Shown here in pieces: positions 48,775-57,177 of a stretch of 64,000 bases of DNA. Under the pieces are notes generated by a model, which searched no databases, was not told the DNA's origin, and saw only the letters and a list, made by a program, of their open reading frames with translations. This DNA comes from Anaerolinea thermophila UNI-1. Its GTDB lineage: Bacteria; Chloroflexota; Anaerolineae; Anaerolineales; Anaerolineaceae. Each line of letters starts with the position of its first letter. Position 1 is the first letter of the stretch. A program made the position numbers and the translations under genes. The DNA lies in the NCBI RefSeq assembly GCF_000199675.1, contig NC_014960.1:496001-560000 (forward strand). The letters run 5' to 3'.

Positions 48775-49535
48775 TGAGCCAGATACAGGTCACTCTTCTC
48801 GGCACGAACGGTTGGTTTGACACCCACACGGGGAATACTCCCAGTGTGCTGGTGCAAGCCCCCGATTTTGATGTCATTCTGGACGCCGGTTATGGCTTTG
48901 CCAAACTCGACCGCTTCATCCGCGGCGACCGTCCGGCGTTTTGTTTCCTCAGTCACTTTCATCTTGACCACTTAATCGGTTTGCATACCCTTGCCAAGTA
49001 CCAGTTCCAGCATGGGTTGACCATCATCGGACAGCCCGGCACAAAGTGGGCGCTGGACTCTTTGCTTTCGCCGGTGTATTCGGTGCCGTTGACCGGATTG
49101 CGGTATCCGGTTCATATTGTCGAGACGCAACCCGGCTGGATTGAAGGCTTGCCCTTTGAGGCGCAGGCACTGCCTTTGATTCACTCTCAGCCCTGTTTTG
49201 GGTATCGCCTGCAGATAGCGGGTAAAACGCTGGCATACTGCACCGATACCGGTTACTGCGAGAACGCCGTCAAACTGGCGCGGCAGGCTGACCTGTTGCT
49301 CACCGAGTGTTCCCAGGCACCTGGAACGCCGCACAATGACGAATGGCCCCATCTTTCCCCCACTGAGGCCGCACGGATTGCCCGTGAAGCGGAAGCCCGC
49401 CAACTGGTGTTGATTCACTTTGATCCTACCCAGTATCCTTCCCTCGAAGACCGCATCCATGCCGAAACCGAAGCCCGCAAGGTGTTTTCCAGTGTCACTG
49501 CCGGGCGGGATGAAATGCAATTCACGCTGGCATGA
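48774..49535 (+). CDS. MBL-fold metal-dependent hydrolase
   Basis: The protein has 253 residues. The motif SHFHLDHLIG (about 58-67) is the metallo-beta-lactamase metal site; TDTGY with a nearby H (about 148-152) and LIHFDP near the end give the remaining ligands. It resembles the RNase Z/CPSF-like or phosphodiesterase branch rather than lactamases. Substrate is unknown. Its stop overlaps the tandem-kinase start by ATGA, so both are made from one message. Confidence 0.85.
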   Translation: MSQIQVTLLGTNGWFDTHTGNTPSVLVQAPDFDVILDAGYGFAKLDRFIRGDRPAFCFLSHFHLDHLIGLHTLAKYQFQHGLTIIGQPGTKWALDSLLSPVYSVPLTGLRYPVHIVETQPGWIEGLPFEAQALPLIHSQPCFGYRLQIAGKTLAYCTDTGYCENAVKLARQADLLLTECSQAPGTPHNDEWPHLSPTEAARIAREAEARQLVLIHFDPTQYPSLEDRIHAETEARKVFSSVTAGRDEMQFTLA

Positions 49536-52522
49536 GCGCATTGGGCATTGAGAACGGGGTGGTGGCGGGACAGTCCGCCGCCTGGAGCCTCATCCAGAAA
49601 CTCGGCGAGGGGGACGCCGGTGAAGTGTATCTGGTCGAAGGGCTGGTTACACATGAGCCAGCCATTTTGAAGCGCCCGCGGCGCAGTGTCTTTTTGGGGG
49701 AGATTCGCCGCCAGGCTGAACAGATTCGCACCGAAGGGCGCATCCTGCAAGCCCTGGAACATATTCTCAAGCCTTTACAGGGACGGGTGAGCACGCCCCG
49801 CCTGCTGGATGTGAGCAAGCCCGGCACCGAGTTTTCCGAGAATCAGTTTATCGTCATTGCCCGTGCCAACGGCTTTGACCTAACCACCCTGACACGGGTT
49901 GCCCAAATGGGCTTTTCCCCTGCCGAGATGTTGGGTTACACCCCCGCCGAGCAAACCTTTTTGCGCGAACTGGCAAAGCAGGGCGCGGTCCCCGAACGGG
50001 TGCTTCTTGCCGCGCTTGCCGCGGTGCTGGATGTGTTTGCCCTGATTCACACCACCGAATGGGAGTGGAACAACCAGGTCATCCAGGGCATTCTCTGGAA
50101 CGATGTCAAACCCGATCACCTCTTCTGGAATCCCTATCAAACCAGCGTGACGCTGATTGACTGGGGCAACGGCAGGTTAATTGAGAAGATCGAAGGCGGA
50201 CGGGAAGCGCGCTATTCGCCGGTGGAAGACCTGAGGCAATTTTGGGAAGAAATGAGCCGTTTCCTCTGGCAGGTGCATCCTGCCCTGCTGGAGCGCCTGG
50301 AATGGTCAACGGCTCTGCCGGACCTGCGGGAAATCCGCTCCAGTGTGGAAGTTTTGCGCCAGCGCATCGAACGTCTGCGCCTGGACGCCGAACGGCAGGC
50401 GCGTCAACTGCGCGAAGAAGAAGCCCGCCTGCTTTCTCCAACGCTGGGCGAAGGGCTGTTGCGAGAAGCCCTGGAAGATGTGCAAGCGCGTTTGATTGCT
50501 TTGGGAGAGATCCCCGATTACGAAAATGCCCTGCGTATGGCGGGGAACATCAGCACCAACCTTGCCGCAGTAGGCGATATGGAGTCCATCCGCGCGGTGT
50601 GCCGCTGGGCAGAAAGCCTGCCCGGCAGTCAGAGCGCCATGTGGCAGGTGATTGCCCGTCTGGCGGAGTATGCCCGCCGGGCAGACCCTGCCCATAAAGA
50701 AGCCATCCTGCAAGCTGTTCAGCGTGCCGCCGCAGGGCAGTGGGAAGAGGTGCTCTGGTACATGCTGGTTTTTCTGGAAAATGCCCCTGAACCGGACAAC
50801 TGGCAGGACCTGGTCGAGCAGGTGCGGGCGCTGGCGTTGCCCGAAGATGCTCTCAATGTTCGCCCTTTGCCGGTCCTGAAGCGCATTCTCTTTACCCTGC
50901 AAACCACGCTTCAGCGTTTGGAAGACCAAACCGGTGAAAGCGAAGGAGAAGAGGCATTTGCTCTGCGCGCGTTGGTAGAGCAATTGCAGGACGTCACTTA
51001 CAACTGGGTGCAGGTGGATCCGCTTCCGCCGCACACGACGATTGCCTATCAGGATTCCGAAACCCTGATCACGGATATTGAGCATTTTCTGCCCGGCGCG
51101 GGCAACGATTTGCGCCGGGCGCTGACTCCCCTGCGCTGGCAGGTGCAGGATGTGCTGGAAAGTTGGGGCAGGCGCGAGTTCATCCTTGCCCGCCAGGGAC
51201 TGCGCCGCCTGCTGGCACTTGACCCCGACCGCCGCCGTCTGTTGCGCGCAGAGAGCGCGCTGGAAAAAGCCCCGCACTGGCTTCAGCAATTGCACGGCGG
51301 TCCGCAGGCGCATGAACATCTCAGCGAGTGCATTACCCGCTGGGAGTATGAAGGGCGCGAGATGCGCAATCAGGTGGGCAGTGCCGGCTGGCTGGACGGC
51401 ATCCTGGAAGGGCTGAAAGCCATTCGCCGCGGCACCTGGCCCGGCGATTTACTGCTCTACCAGCCTGAACTGGTTGCCGATTTGCCCTGGCTGACCGAGT
51501 TTGAACGCGCCGAAGAGGTTCAGAAGCGCCTTTACCCGCACATGACCCTGCGCCTGCCGTTAACCCTGCAGGGCATTCAGGAAGCCCGCTTTGGTCCCGA
51601 GCAAGCCCTCAGTTTCCTTGAGCCGGTGGATGCCTGGACGCCCGAAGCGCGCGGTTCATCGGCGCGGGTTTATCGGGCGACCTACCTTGCCGGAAACGGC
51701 GAACAGCAGGAAGCCGCCCTCAAAATCATGCGCATGGACAAAGCCGAATACGCCCTGCCGCTCTTCCGCGAGGAAGCCCGTATTCTTTCTATCTTGCAGG
51801 GTGTGCCTGGAGTCAACCCCATGCTGGAATGCGGTTTCCTCTGGGTGGGCGAGGGCTTTGACTTCCCGCCGGATCACAATCTTGGTGCGATTCAAGCCCT
51901 GCGCGGCGATGCCGTGCGCATGGGCGTGGAGCGCGTGGACACGTTTTTGGAGCAGTTGGATCAGCGGGTGCGCGAGGGCTGGGCGCCCTACCTGCTGGTG
52001 CAGACCCGCCGCCGCGAAGACAATCTCTTGCTGATGTGCGATGCCAGCGTCACTCAGGGACGCTTACTGCCTGTCCCGCAGTTGCTGTTGATGAGCATCC
52101 AGATTTGCGAGATTCTGGAAGAGGCTCACCGCCGTAATATCGTGTACCGCGACCACAAGATTCTGCACTACTACTGGGAAGCCCCGCAGAATGGCATTTA
52201 TATCATCGACTGGAACGTGGCGCGTTATTATCCCGAGGGCTTGACGCCGGTGGAGATTCACATGGATCTGGTGCAGTTGGGCGCGCGCGGCTTGCACCAC
52301 ATCCTCACCGGACGCCCCGCTCCCGGCGCATTGCCGCTGGGACCTACTCGCCCGGAAGAAATCGAGCAAGCCGCCCAGCAGTACCGCGCCCAGTGGACGT
52401 TTGACGACCAGCGCCTCTCCGCGCAGGTGCTCACCATTCTGGAGCAGTTGCTTTCTGGAAGTTATACCAGCGTAAGTGATTTGAAGGACGATCTCAAGCG
52501 GGCGTACCTTGACCTGCGCTAA
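49532..52522 (+). CDS. Tandem protein-kinase-like protein with two atypical kinase domains
   Basis: The protein has 996 residues and no signal or membrane helix. Kinase 1: G-loop LGEGDAGEVYL (24-34), Lys47, catalytic LWNDVKPDHLF (D191, K193, H196), and IDWG (D210). A helical middle of about 450 residues follows. Kinase 2: GSSARVYRATY (about 708-718), Lys731, YRDHKILH (D874, K876, H879) and IDWN (D893). In both, the metal-binding Asn of the catalytic loop is His, and DFG is DWG or DWN. The double change in two domains suggests a shared ancestral variant; activity is uncertain. It is translationally coupled to the MBL gene and followed by a TPR membrane protein. Confidence 0.85.
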   Translation: MSALGIENGVVAGQSAAWSLIQKLGEGDAGEVYLVEGLVTHEPAILKRPRRSVFLGEIRRQAEQIRTEGRILQALEHILKPLQGRVSTPRLLDVSKPGTEFSENQFIVIARANGFDLTTLTRVAQMGFSPAEMLGYTPAEQTFLRELAKQGAVPERVLLAALAAVLDVFALIHTTEWEWNNQVIQGILWNDVKPDHLFWNPYQTSVTLIDWGNGRLIEKIEGGREARYSPVEDLRQFWEEMSRFLWQVHPALLERLEWSTALPDLREIRSSVEVLRQRIERLRLDAERQARQLREEEARLLSPTLGEGLLREALEDVQARLIALGEIPDYENALRMAGNISTNLAAVGDMESIRAVCRWAESLPGSQSAMWQVIARLAEYARRADPAHKEAILQAVQRAAAGQWEEVLWYMLVFLENAPEPDNWQDLVEQVRALALPEDALNVRPLPVLKRILFTLQTTLQRLEDQTGESEGEEAFALRALVEQLQDVTYNWVQVDPLPPHTTIAYQDSETLITDIEHFLPGAGNDLRRALTPLRWQVQDVLESWGRREFILARQGLRRLLALDPDRRRLLRAESALEKAPHWLQQLHGGPQAHEHLSECITRWEYEGREMRNQVGSAGWLDGILEGLKAIRRGTWPGDLLLYQPELVADLPWLTEFERAEEVQKRLYPHMTLRLPLTLQGIQEARFGPEQALSFLEPVDAWTPEARGSSARVYRATYLAGNGEQQEAALKIMRMDKAEYALPLFREEARILSILQGVPGVNPMLECGFLWVGEGFDFPPDHNLGAIQALRGDAVRMGVERVDTFLEQLDQRVREGWAPYLLVQTRRREDNLLLMCDASVTQGRLLPVPQLLLMSIQICEILEEAHRRNIVYRDHKILHYYWEAPQNGIYIIDWNVARYYPEGLTPVEIHMDLVQLGARGLHHILTGRPAPGALPLGPTRPEEIEQAAQQYRAQWTFDDQRLSAQVLTILEQLLSGSYTSVSDLKDDLKRAYLDLR

Positions 52523-52555
52523 AACGGTATAATTCCCGTACCCTTTGAATGGGAA

Positions 52556-54295
52556 ATGACTATGGACCTTTCTTTACTTGACCGAATTGAACAACAACTG
52601 GCAGATGCCAGTACCCCCTTGAACGAACTGCGCCGGCTCTCCATTGAACTGGACGATGCCATGCACGAGAGCGATTTTGCCACTCTGCCGGAATCTGAAC
52701 GCACCCGCGCCCAGCGCCTGTTTCAGGAACTGCGAGGGCGGTTGCGCGGCGGCGAGGTGAAACCCGTGCCTGAAACGCCTCTGCGCGGCGCAGCGGCAAC
52801 GGAAGCCTCGGCTCATCCCAGCCCCACCCGTCCGCGCGGCGAGGAACGCCAGCACAACCCTTACGCTCAGGAAACCATGGAAGAAGCCGAGCGCCTCTTT
52901 TACGGCGGGCGCTACGCCGATGCCATCCGCCTGTATGACCAGGTGCTTGCCATTGAGCCCGACTGGGAGCGCGCCCGCCAGCACCGCAACGAAGCCGAGG
53001 GCTACCTGCGCACGGGCTACATCCCGGCAGTGGCACTGCCTGCGGAAGCCGCCTCGGCGTTCGGCAAAGCCCAGTCGGCGGCGCGGCTTGGACGCTATCA
53101 GGATGCCCTGGCGCTGCTTCAGCGCGCCCAGAACATCCTTCAGCAGTACGGCATCCAGCGCTGGCAGGAAGGCACCGAGTTCGAGCAGAAACTTCAGCAG
53201 AACATTGATGCCGAGAATGTCTTCAACGAAGGCTTGCAGTTGTTCGCGCAGGGACAACTGGAAGAGGGCATTGACCGCGTGGAGACGGCGGCGCAAGCCA
53301 CCGGTTTGCCCCGCTACCACGAGCGCCTGCAAACCCTTTTGCGCGAACGCGAACAGATTCAGTCCAGTGCTGAAGCCCTCAACGCCACCGTGCTGGACCC
53401 CCGCGCAGTGACTCAAGCAAAAACGAACATTGAAACGCTGGTGCTGAAGTACGGCGAAAACCCCACCCTGCAAAAACTGCGCGCCCAACTGGAAACCGCC
53501 ATCCCGCGGCTGGCGTCCAGCCTTATGGAGCAGGCGCGGCAGTTGCGCGCTCAGGCAGTACGGGCGCAAACGCTGGAAACGGCACGCAGTCGTATCCGCC
53601 AGGCGCGCCAGTTGCTCGATCAATTGACCGGACTGGGCTATCAGAGTGACGAGTTTAGCGAACTTCAGCGCGAGGTGGAAAAAACCTTTCAGGAAATCTC
53701 CCGCTACGAAGATACGCTGGAGCAGACCCGCGCTGTGCTGGAGACTAACCCCAACTGGCCCTCGGCGGCGGCGCGCATGAGCGCCGACCTGCGGGCGCGT
53801 TTTCCCAACGACCCCAACATCATTGAACTGAACAAAGCCCTTTCGGTGTACACCAGTACCCTGCTGGGCTTGAAGATTGCCGGCGCGGCGCTGGCGCTGG
53901 CGCTGGTGGTTTTCCTCATCTGGCTGGGGGTAGGCCAGGTGCGCGGGTACATTCTTTCCCTCACCCCCACGGCAACGGCGACGCCCACGGCAACCGCCAC
54001 CCCTACCCGCACGGCAACCCCCACGGCAACCGTTACTCCCACCCCGCGCCCTACTGAGACACCTACCATCACCCCTACGCCGTTGACGGCAACACTGGCG
54101 CGGCGGGTATGGGCGCGCAACGGCTGTTATGAGGAGTTTACCGGCATTGCTCAGATTCCCGAAGGCGCCGTGGTGCGCCTGCTCCCTGCCGAGCGGCGTT
54201 TCGATACCCTCTCGCGCGAGTGTCTGCTGGTGGAATACGTGGGTGAAACCCGTACCATCATTGGCTGGATTTTGATTGCCGATCTGGCAAGGTAA
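52556..54295 (+). CDS. TPR-rich protein with one membrane helix and extracytoplasmic domain
   Basis: The protein has 579 residues. Helical, TPR-like repeats fill about 95-430 (AERLFYGGRYADAIRLYDQV is the clearest). One membrane helix (about 441-462, IAGAALALALVVFLIWLGVG) is followed by a Thr/Pro linker of TPTAT units (about 470-510) and a C-terminal SH3-like domain of about 65 residues (WARNGCYEEFTGIAQIP). The C-terminus would lie outside and the TPR part inside. Starts at 52556 or 52562 are both possible; a TATAAT at 52528 may give it its own promoter. It may be the partner or target of the kinase protein. Confidence 0.8.
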   Translation: MTMDLSLLDRIEQQLADASTPLNELRRLSIELDDAMHESDFATLPESERTRAQRLFQELRGRLRGGEVKPVPETPLRGAAATEASAHPSPTRPRGEERQHNPYAQETMEEAERLFYGGRYADAIRLYDQVLAIEPDWERARQHRNEAEGYLRTGYIPAVALPAEAASAFGKAQSAARLGRYQDALALLQRAQNILQQYGIQRWQEGTEFEQKLQQNIDAENVFNEGLQLFAQGQLEEGIDRVETAAQATGLPRYHERLQTLLREREQIQSSAEALNATVLDPRAVTQAKTNIETLVLKYGENPTLQKLRAQLETAIPRLASSLMEQARQLRAQAVRAQTLETARSRIRQARQLLDQLTGLGYQSDEFSELQREVEKTFQEISRYEDTLEQTRAVLETNPNWPSAAARMSADLRARFPNDPNIIELNKALSVYTSTLLGLKIAGAALALALVVFLIWLGVGQVRGYILSLTPTATATPTATATPTRTATPTATVTPTPRPTETPTITPTPLTATLARRVWARNGCYEEFTGIAQIPEGAVVRLLPAERRFDTLSRECLLVEYVGETRTIIGWILIADLAR

Positions 54296-54317
54296 TTCAG
54301 CGGGTTCTTTCACAAAA

Positions 54318-54351
54318 AAGTAAGGCGCCGGTTCACCGGCGCCTTTTCTTT
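54318..54351. terminator. Bidirectional terminator between the TPR gene and AIM24
   Basis: AAGGCGCCGG (54322-54331) pairs perfectly with CCGGCGCCTT (54336-54345), loop TTCA. T-rich tails lie on both strands (TTTTCTTT on plus, ACTTTTTT on minus), so both convergent transcripts can end here. Confidence 0.93.
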
Positions 54352-54356
54352 AGAAA

Positions 54357-55166
54357 CTACCCGCCCAGGTTGATGTTCAGCCCTGGACCCTGGCTTTTTC
54401 CTTCAGCAGAGGGCATGAATTTGTGAATGGCTCCAGCCAGTTTGGACATCGGCATGGTCTGCAGCCAGATGCGCCCCGGTCCGGTCAGGCTGACCAGGAA
54501 CAACCCCTCACCGCCGAAGAGCAGGTTCTTTACCCCTTTGACCATCTGCACATCGTAGGTTACCGTTGGCTCAAACATTGCCAGATGCCCCGTATCCACC
54601 AGCATCTTCTGCCCGGGTTGCAGGGTGTACTCGACGATTTCGCCATCAAAACTGGCAAAGAAGGTGCCGGGACCCTCAAACTTTTGCAGAATGAAGCCCT
54701 CGCCGCCAAACAAGCCCGCCCCCAGACGCTTCTGGAAAGCAATGCTCAGGCTGACGCTTTGCTCGGCTACCAGCAGGGTGTCCTTTTGGGCAATCATGGC
54801 TTGTCCCTGCGCCAGGTTGACTGGCACGATTTTTCCAGGAAAGTCGCACGAGAAGGTTGCCATAGCCCCGTCGATTTCGGCAGTGTAGTTGACCACAAAG
54901 AGCGATTCGCCTGTAAACATGCGCCCCAGCGCGCCCATCAAACCGCCTTTGCCCAGGTTGGTGTCCATGCGCACGCCCTGACTCATCCATGAGAGCGAGC
55001 CGACCTCAGTGTAAAAGCCCATGCCCGGTTTCATGCGCAGGGTGAGGGCTTGCATCACCGTGCCGATGATCTGATAATCTGCCCCGCCCATGGTGCGCCC
55101 GGAAAGGGAGACGACCGGTTCGGGTAAATCCAACCGCTGACCGGCAGTGTTGGTGTATTCGCTCAT
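54357..55166 (-). CDS. AIM24 / TIGR00266-family protein
   Basis: The protein has 269 residues from ATG 55166, with AAGGAG nine bases upstream. Repeated beta-strand features such as GSLSWMSQGVRMDTNLG (about 58-74), FEGPGTFFASFDGEI (about 167-181) and GEGLFLVSLTGPGRIWLQTM (about 224-243) fit this beta-prism-type family, related to mitochondrial AIM24. The function is unknown; possible roles include phospholipid- or membrane-associated scaffolding. It ends a minus-strand cluster of three genes. Confidence 0.88.
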   Translation of the reverse strand: MSEYTNTAGQRLDLPEPVVSLSGRTMGGADYQIIGTVMQALTLRMKPGMGFYTEVGSLSWMSQGVRMDTNLGKGGLMGALGRMFTGESLFVVNYTAEIDGAMATFSCDFPGKIVPVNLAQGQAMIAQKDTLLVAEQSVSLSIAFQKRLGAGLFGGEGFILQKFEGPGTFFASFDGEIVEYTLQPGQKMLVDTGHLAMFEPTVTYDVQMVKGVKNLLFGGEGLFLVSLTGPGRIWLQTMPMSKLAGAIHKFMPSAEGKSQGPGLNINLGG

Positions 55167-55225
55167 ATTTTTCTCCTTAAGACTGACAAATTCTTTTTCT
55201 AGAGTAGCAGAAAAACTATCCAGAT

Positions 55226-56380
55226 TCAATTACGAAAATCCGGTTGTAAAAGTTTCAGCGGGTTTTGCGCCCAGACCATCACCAGCAGGATAAGCAGAAA
55301 AGTGCGCAGAATCACGGAGAGAGGGAGCAGGTGAAACCATCCGCGGGAGAGCAGGAGGGGCCATTCCAGCAGGTTAACCAGCATCAGCGCGCCGCCCATC
55401 AGCAAAGCCTGCCGTAAGGGCAGACTGAGCAGAATCAGCGGGATGAGGTAAAGTACCCACTGCGGGCTCCATCCCGGCGACCAGAGGAAAAACAGCCCCC
55501 AGGTCAGCCCAATCAGAGGAAGGGCGTCTTGGGGGGAAGTTACCTTATACCGCCAATACAGGAATAATCCCAGTCCGCCCAACGCCAGCAAACTCAGCCA
55601 GGCAGGAATACGCGCGGGGTTGCCCATCGTCTGCGCGGCGGCTTGCGGGTCGGAACGTTGGGAAAGTTCGCCAAAATTGCCGGTGCCCCAGTTGCCGTCC
55701 AGCAGTGCCCACACGGTTTCCCATGACCCCTTGGCAGATTGGGAGCGCAGTGAGGCGTTCGTGAACGCGGGCGAGGCTGTCCAAAGTCCAGCATACACAA
55801 CCAGTACCAGCCCGAACGCCGTGAGGGTGGCAAGGACAGCCCGTTTGGGCGGCAGGATGCGCCAGAGCGCAGGTAATAACAGAGCGGGAAACCACTTGGT
55901 CAGCATGCCCAGCCCAATCGCTAAACCGGTTTTGCCTGCTGAACGCCCCGTGAGCATGGCATCCAGTCCCAGCAGGGTGAAGAATACGCACACGCTGTCA
56001 AAATACCACCAGGTGTAAGCCAGTCCGGCGATCAATGCGGCGTACAGAATGGTGCGAGTGGAATCATCAGGGAGATTCAGCCGCTGGCTGAGACGCTGAA
56101 ACAGCAGAACGTTCCCGAGGTCTGCAAGGGTGAGTAACAGCACCAGCAGGTAGGTAAAGGCATTCTCGCGGGGAGCAAGGCGCGCCAGCCCTTCGATGAG
56201 GAAAGGGAACAGGGGTGGAAATTCCACCCAGTAATTCACAAACGGCAGACCGGGGAACTGCGCAAGCCGATAAAAATGAAAGAAATCGCCGTACCCGCGC
56301 AAGCCGTCGAAAGAGAGCGCCAGCAGGAGCGGTACACGCACGCACAAAAACACCAGCCACGGCAGAGATTTGGGACGCAT
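55226..56380 (-). CDS. Integral membrane glycosyltransferase (GT87/DUF2029-like)
   Basis: The protein has 384 residues and about nine to ten membrane helices. A charged periplasmic loop after the first helix (GLRGYGDFFHFYRLAQ, with Asp in the catalytic position) and LGMLTKWFPALLLPAL, a motif seen in GT-C type mannosyl- or arabinosyltransferases, point to the polyprenyl-phosphate-sugar-dependent class. Acceptor and sugar are unknown. It is 10 bases after the alpha/beta hydrolase gene. Confidence 0.75.
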   Translation of the reverse strand: MRPKSLPWLVFLCVRVPLLLALSFDGLRGYGDFFHFYRLAQFPGLPFVNYWVEFPPLFPFLIEGLARLAPRENAFTYLLVLLLTLADLGNVLLFQRLSQRLNLPDDSTRTILYAALIAGLAYTWWYFDSVCVFFTLLGLDAMLTGRSAGKTGLAIGLGMLTKWFPALLLPALWRILPPKRAVLATLTAFGLVLVVYAGLWTASPAFTNASLRSQSAKGSWETVWALLDGNWGTGNFGELSQRSDPQAAAQTMGNPARIPAWLSLLALGGLGLFLYWRYKVTSPQDALPLIGLTWGLFFLWSPGWSPQWVLYLIPLILLSLPLRQALLMGGALMLVNLLEWPLLLSRGWFHLLPLSVILRTFLLILLVMVWAQNPLKLLQPDFRN

Positions 56381-56390
56381 CAAAGGGAGA

Positions 56391-57053
56391 TCAACCTTTC
56401 TGTAGGAACTCGTCCAGCGTGCGCAACATGAGCGACATCCCTTTCAGGGTAGCCTCAAGGTCTCCCTCAATTTCCAGACTATGGTTAGCGCCGGACAGCA
56501 CCAGCAGATGAAAATCGCCCTGTTTCATCAAGTCCTGCATGGCATCAGAATCGAAGAGTGGGTCAGCATCCCCGGCGATGAATAGCGATTGGGGTTTGGC
56601 TCGGCGCACGGCTTCGCGCAGGAACGGCACACGCACCAGCGGGGTGAGCCATACATAGGTGGCGTGAAGTAACTCCGGTTCGTGTACCAGAAGCCATGCC
56701 AGCACCAGACTGCCCAGCGATTTGCCGAACAGCACCACCCGCTGGTATTTTCGTTGCGTCAGAGCCACTTCGACGGCGTTGCGGGCATCGTTGCCCAAAC
56801 GGCGCAGGCGTTCTTCCATGTCCAGTTGGTCAAAGCCGGCTTCCCGGGTGGCGTTGTACTCGATGGTCAGGGCATCGGCGCCGCGTTGCACCATTAAACG
56901 GGTGGGGTAGTACAGGACGGGCATGGCGCAGGTGTAGCCGCGTCCCGGGAAGAAAACCGCCAGTTCACTGGCTTCCTCTTTCTGACGGAAGAAGGTATTG
57001 GTCAGGGGAGCACCATCCATTCCTCGTATGGGTAAAGAAAGAATCTCTTCCAT
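56391..57053 (-). CDS. Alpha/beta-hydrolase-fold protein
   Basis: The protein has 220 residues. The nucleophile elbow is FGKSLGSLV (Ser at about 113), the acid is in IAGDADPLFD (about 158-167), and the His in LSGANHSLEI (about 184-193), completing a triad. A small, short-chain hydrolase or esterase with DUF-type annotation is the likely class; the substrate is unknown. AGAGGTG precedes the ATG. It heads the cluster with the membrane glycosyltransferase and AIM24 genes. Confidence 0.82.
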   Translation of the reverse strand: MEEILSLPIRGMDGAPLTNTFFRQKEEASELAVFFPGRGYTCAMPVLYYPTRLMVQRGADALTIEYNATREAGFDQLDMEERLRRLGNDARNAVEVALTQRKYQRVVLFGKSLGSLVLAWLLVHEPELLHATYVWLTPLVRVPFLREAVRRAKPQSLFIAGDADPLFDSDAMQDLMKQGDFHLLVLSGANHSLEIEGDLEATLKGMSLMLRTLDEFLQKG

Positions 57054-57177
57054 ACAGCACCTCTCTGCACGATTATAGCCAGAAAATGGATAACTTTTGT
57101 AACTTTTTTAGAAGAGCAGTTGTTAACAATTCTGCTATACTGATGTAAATTCATCATCCGTTGGGGAGGAAGCCTGT

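Noticed and set aside
52574..54313. 579-residue minus-strand frame
   Set aside because: Mirror of the TPR membrane protein; its Gly/Arg-rich sequence is what the TPTAT coding gives in reverse. No ribosome site.
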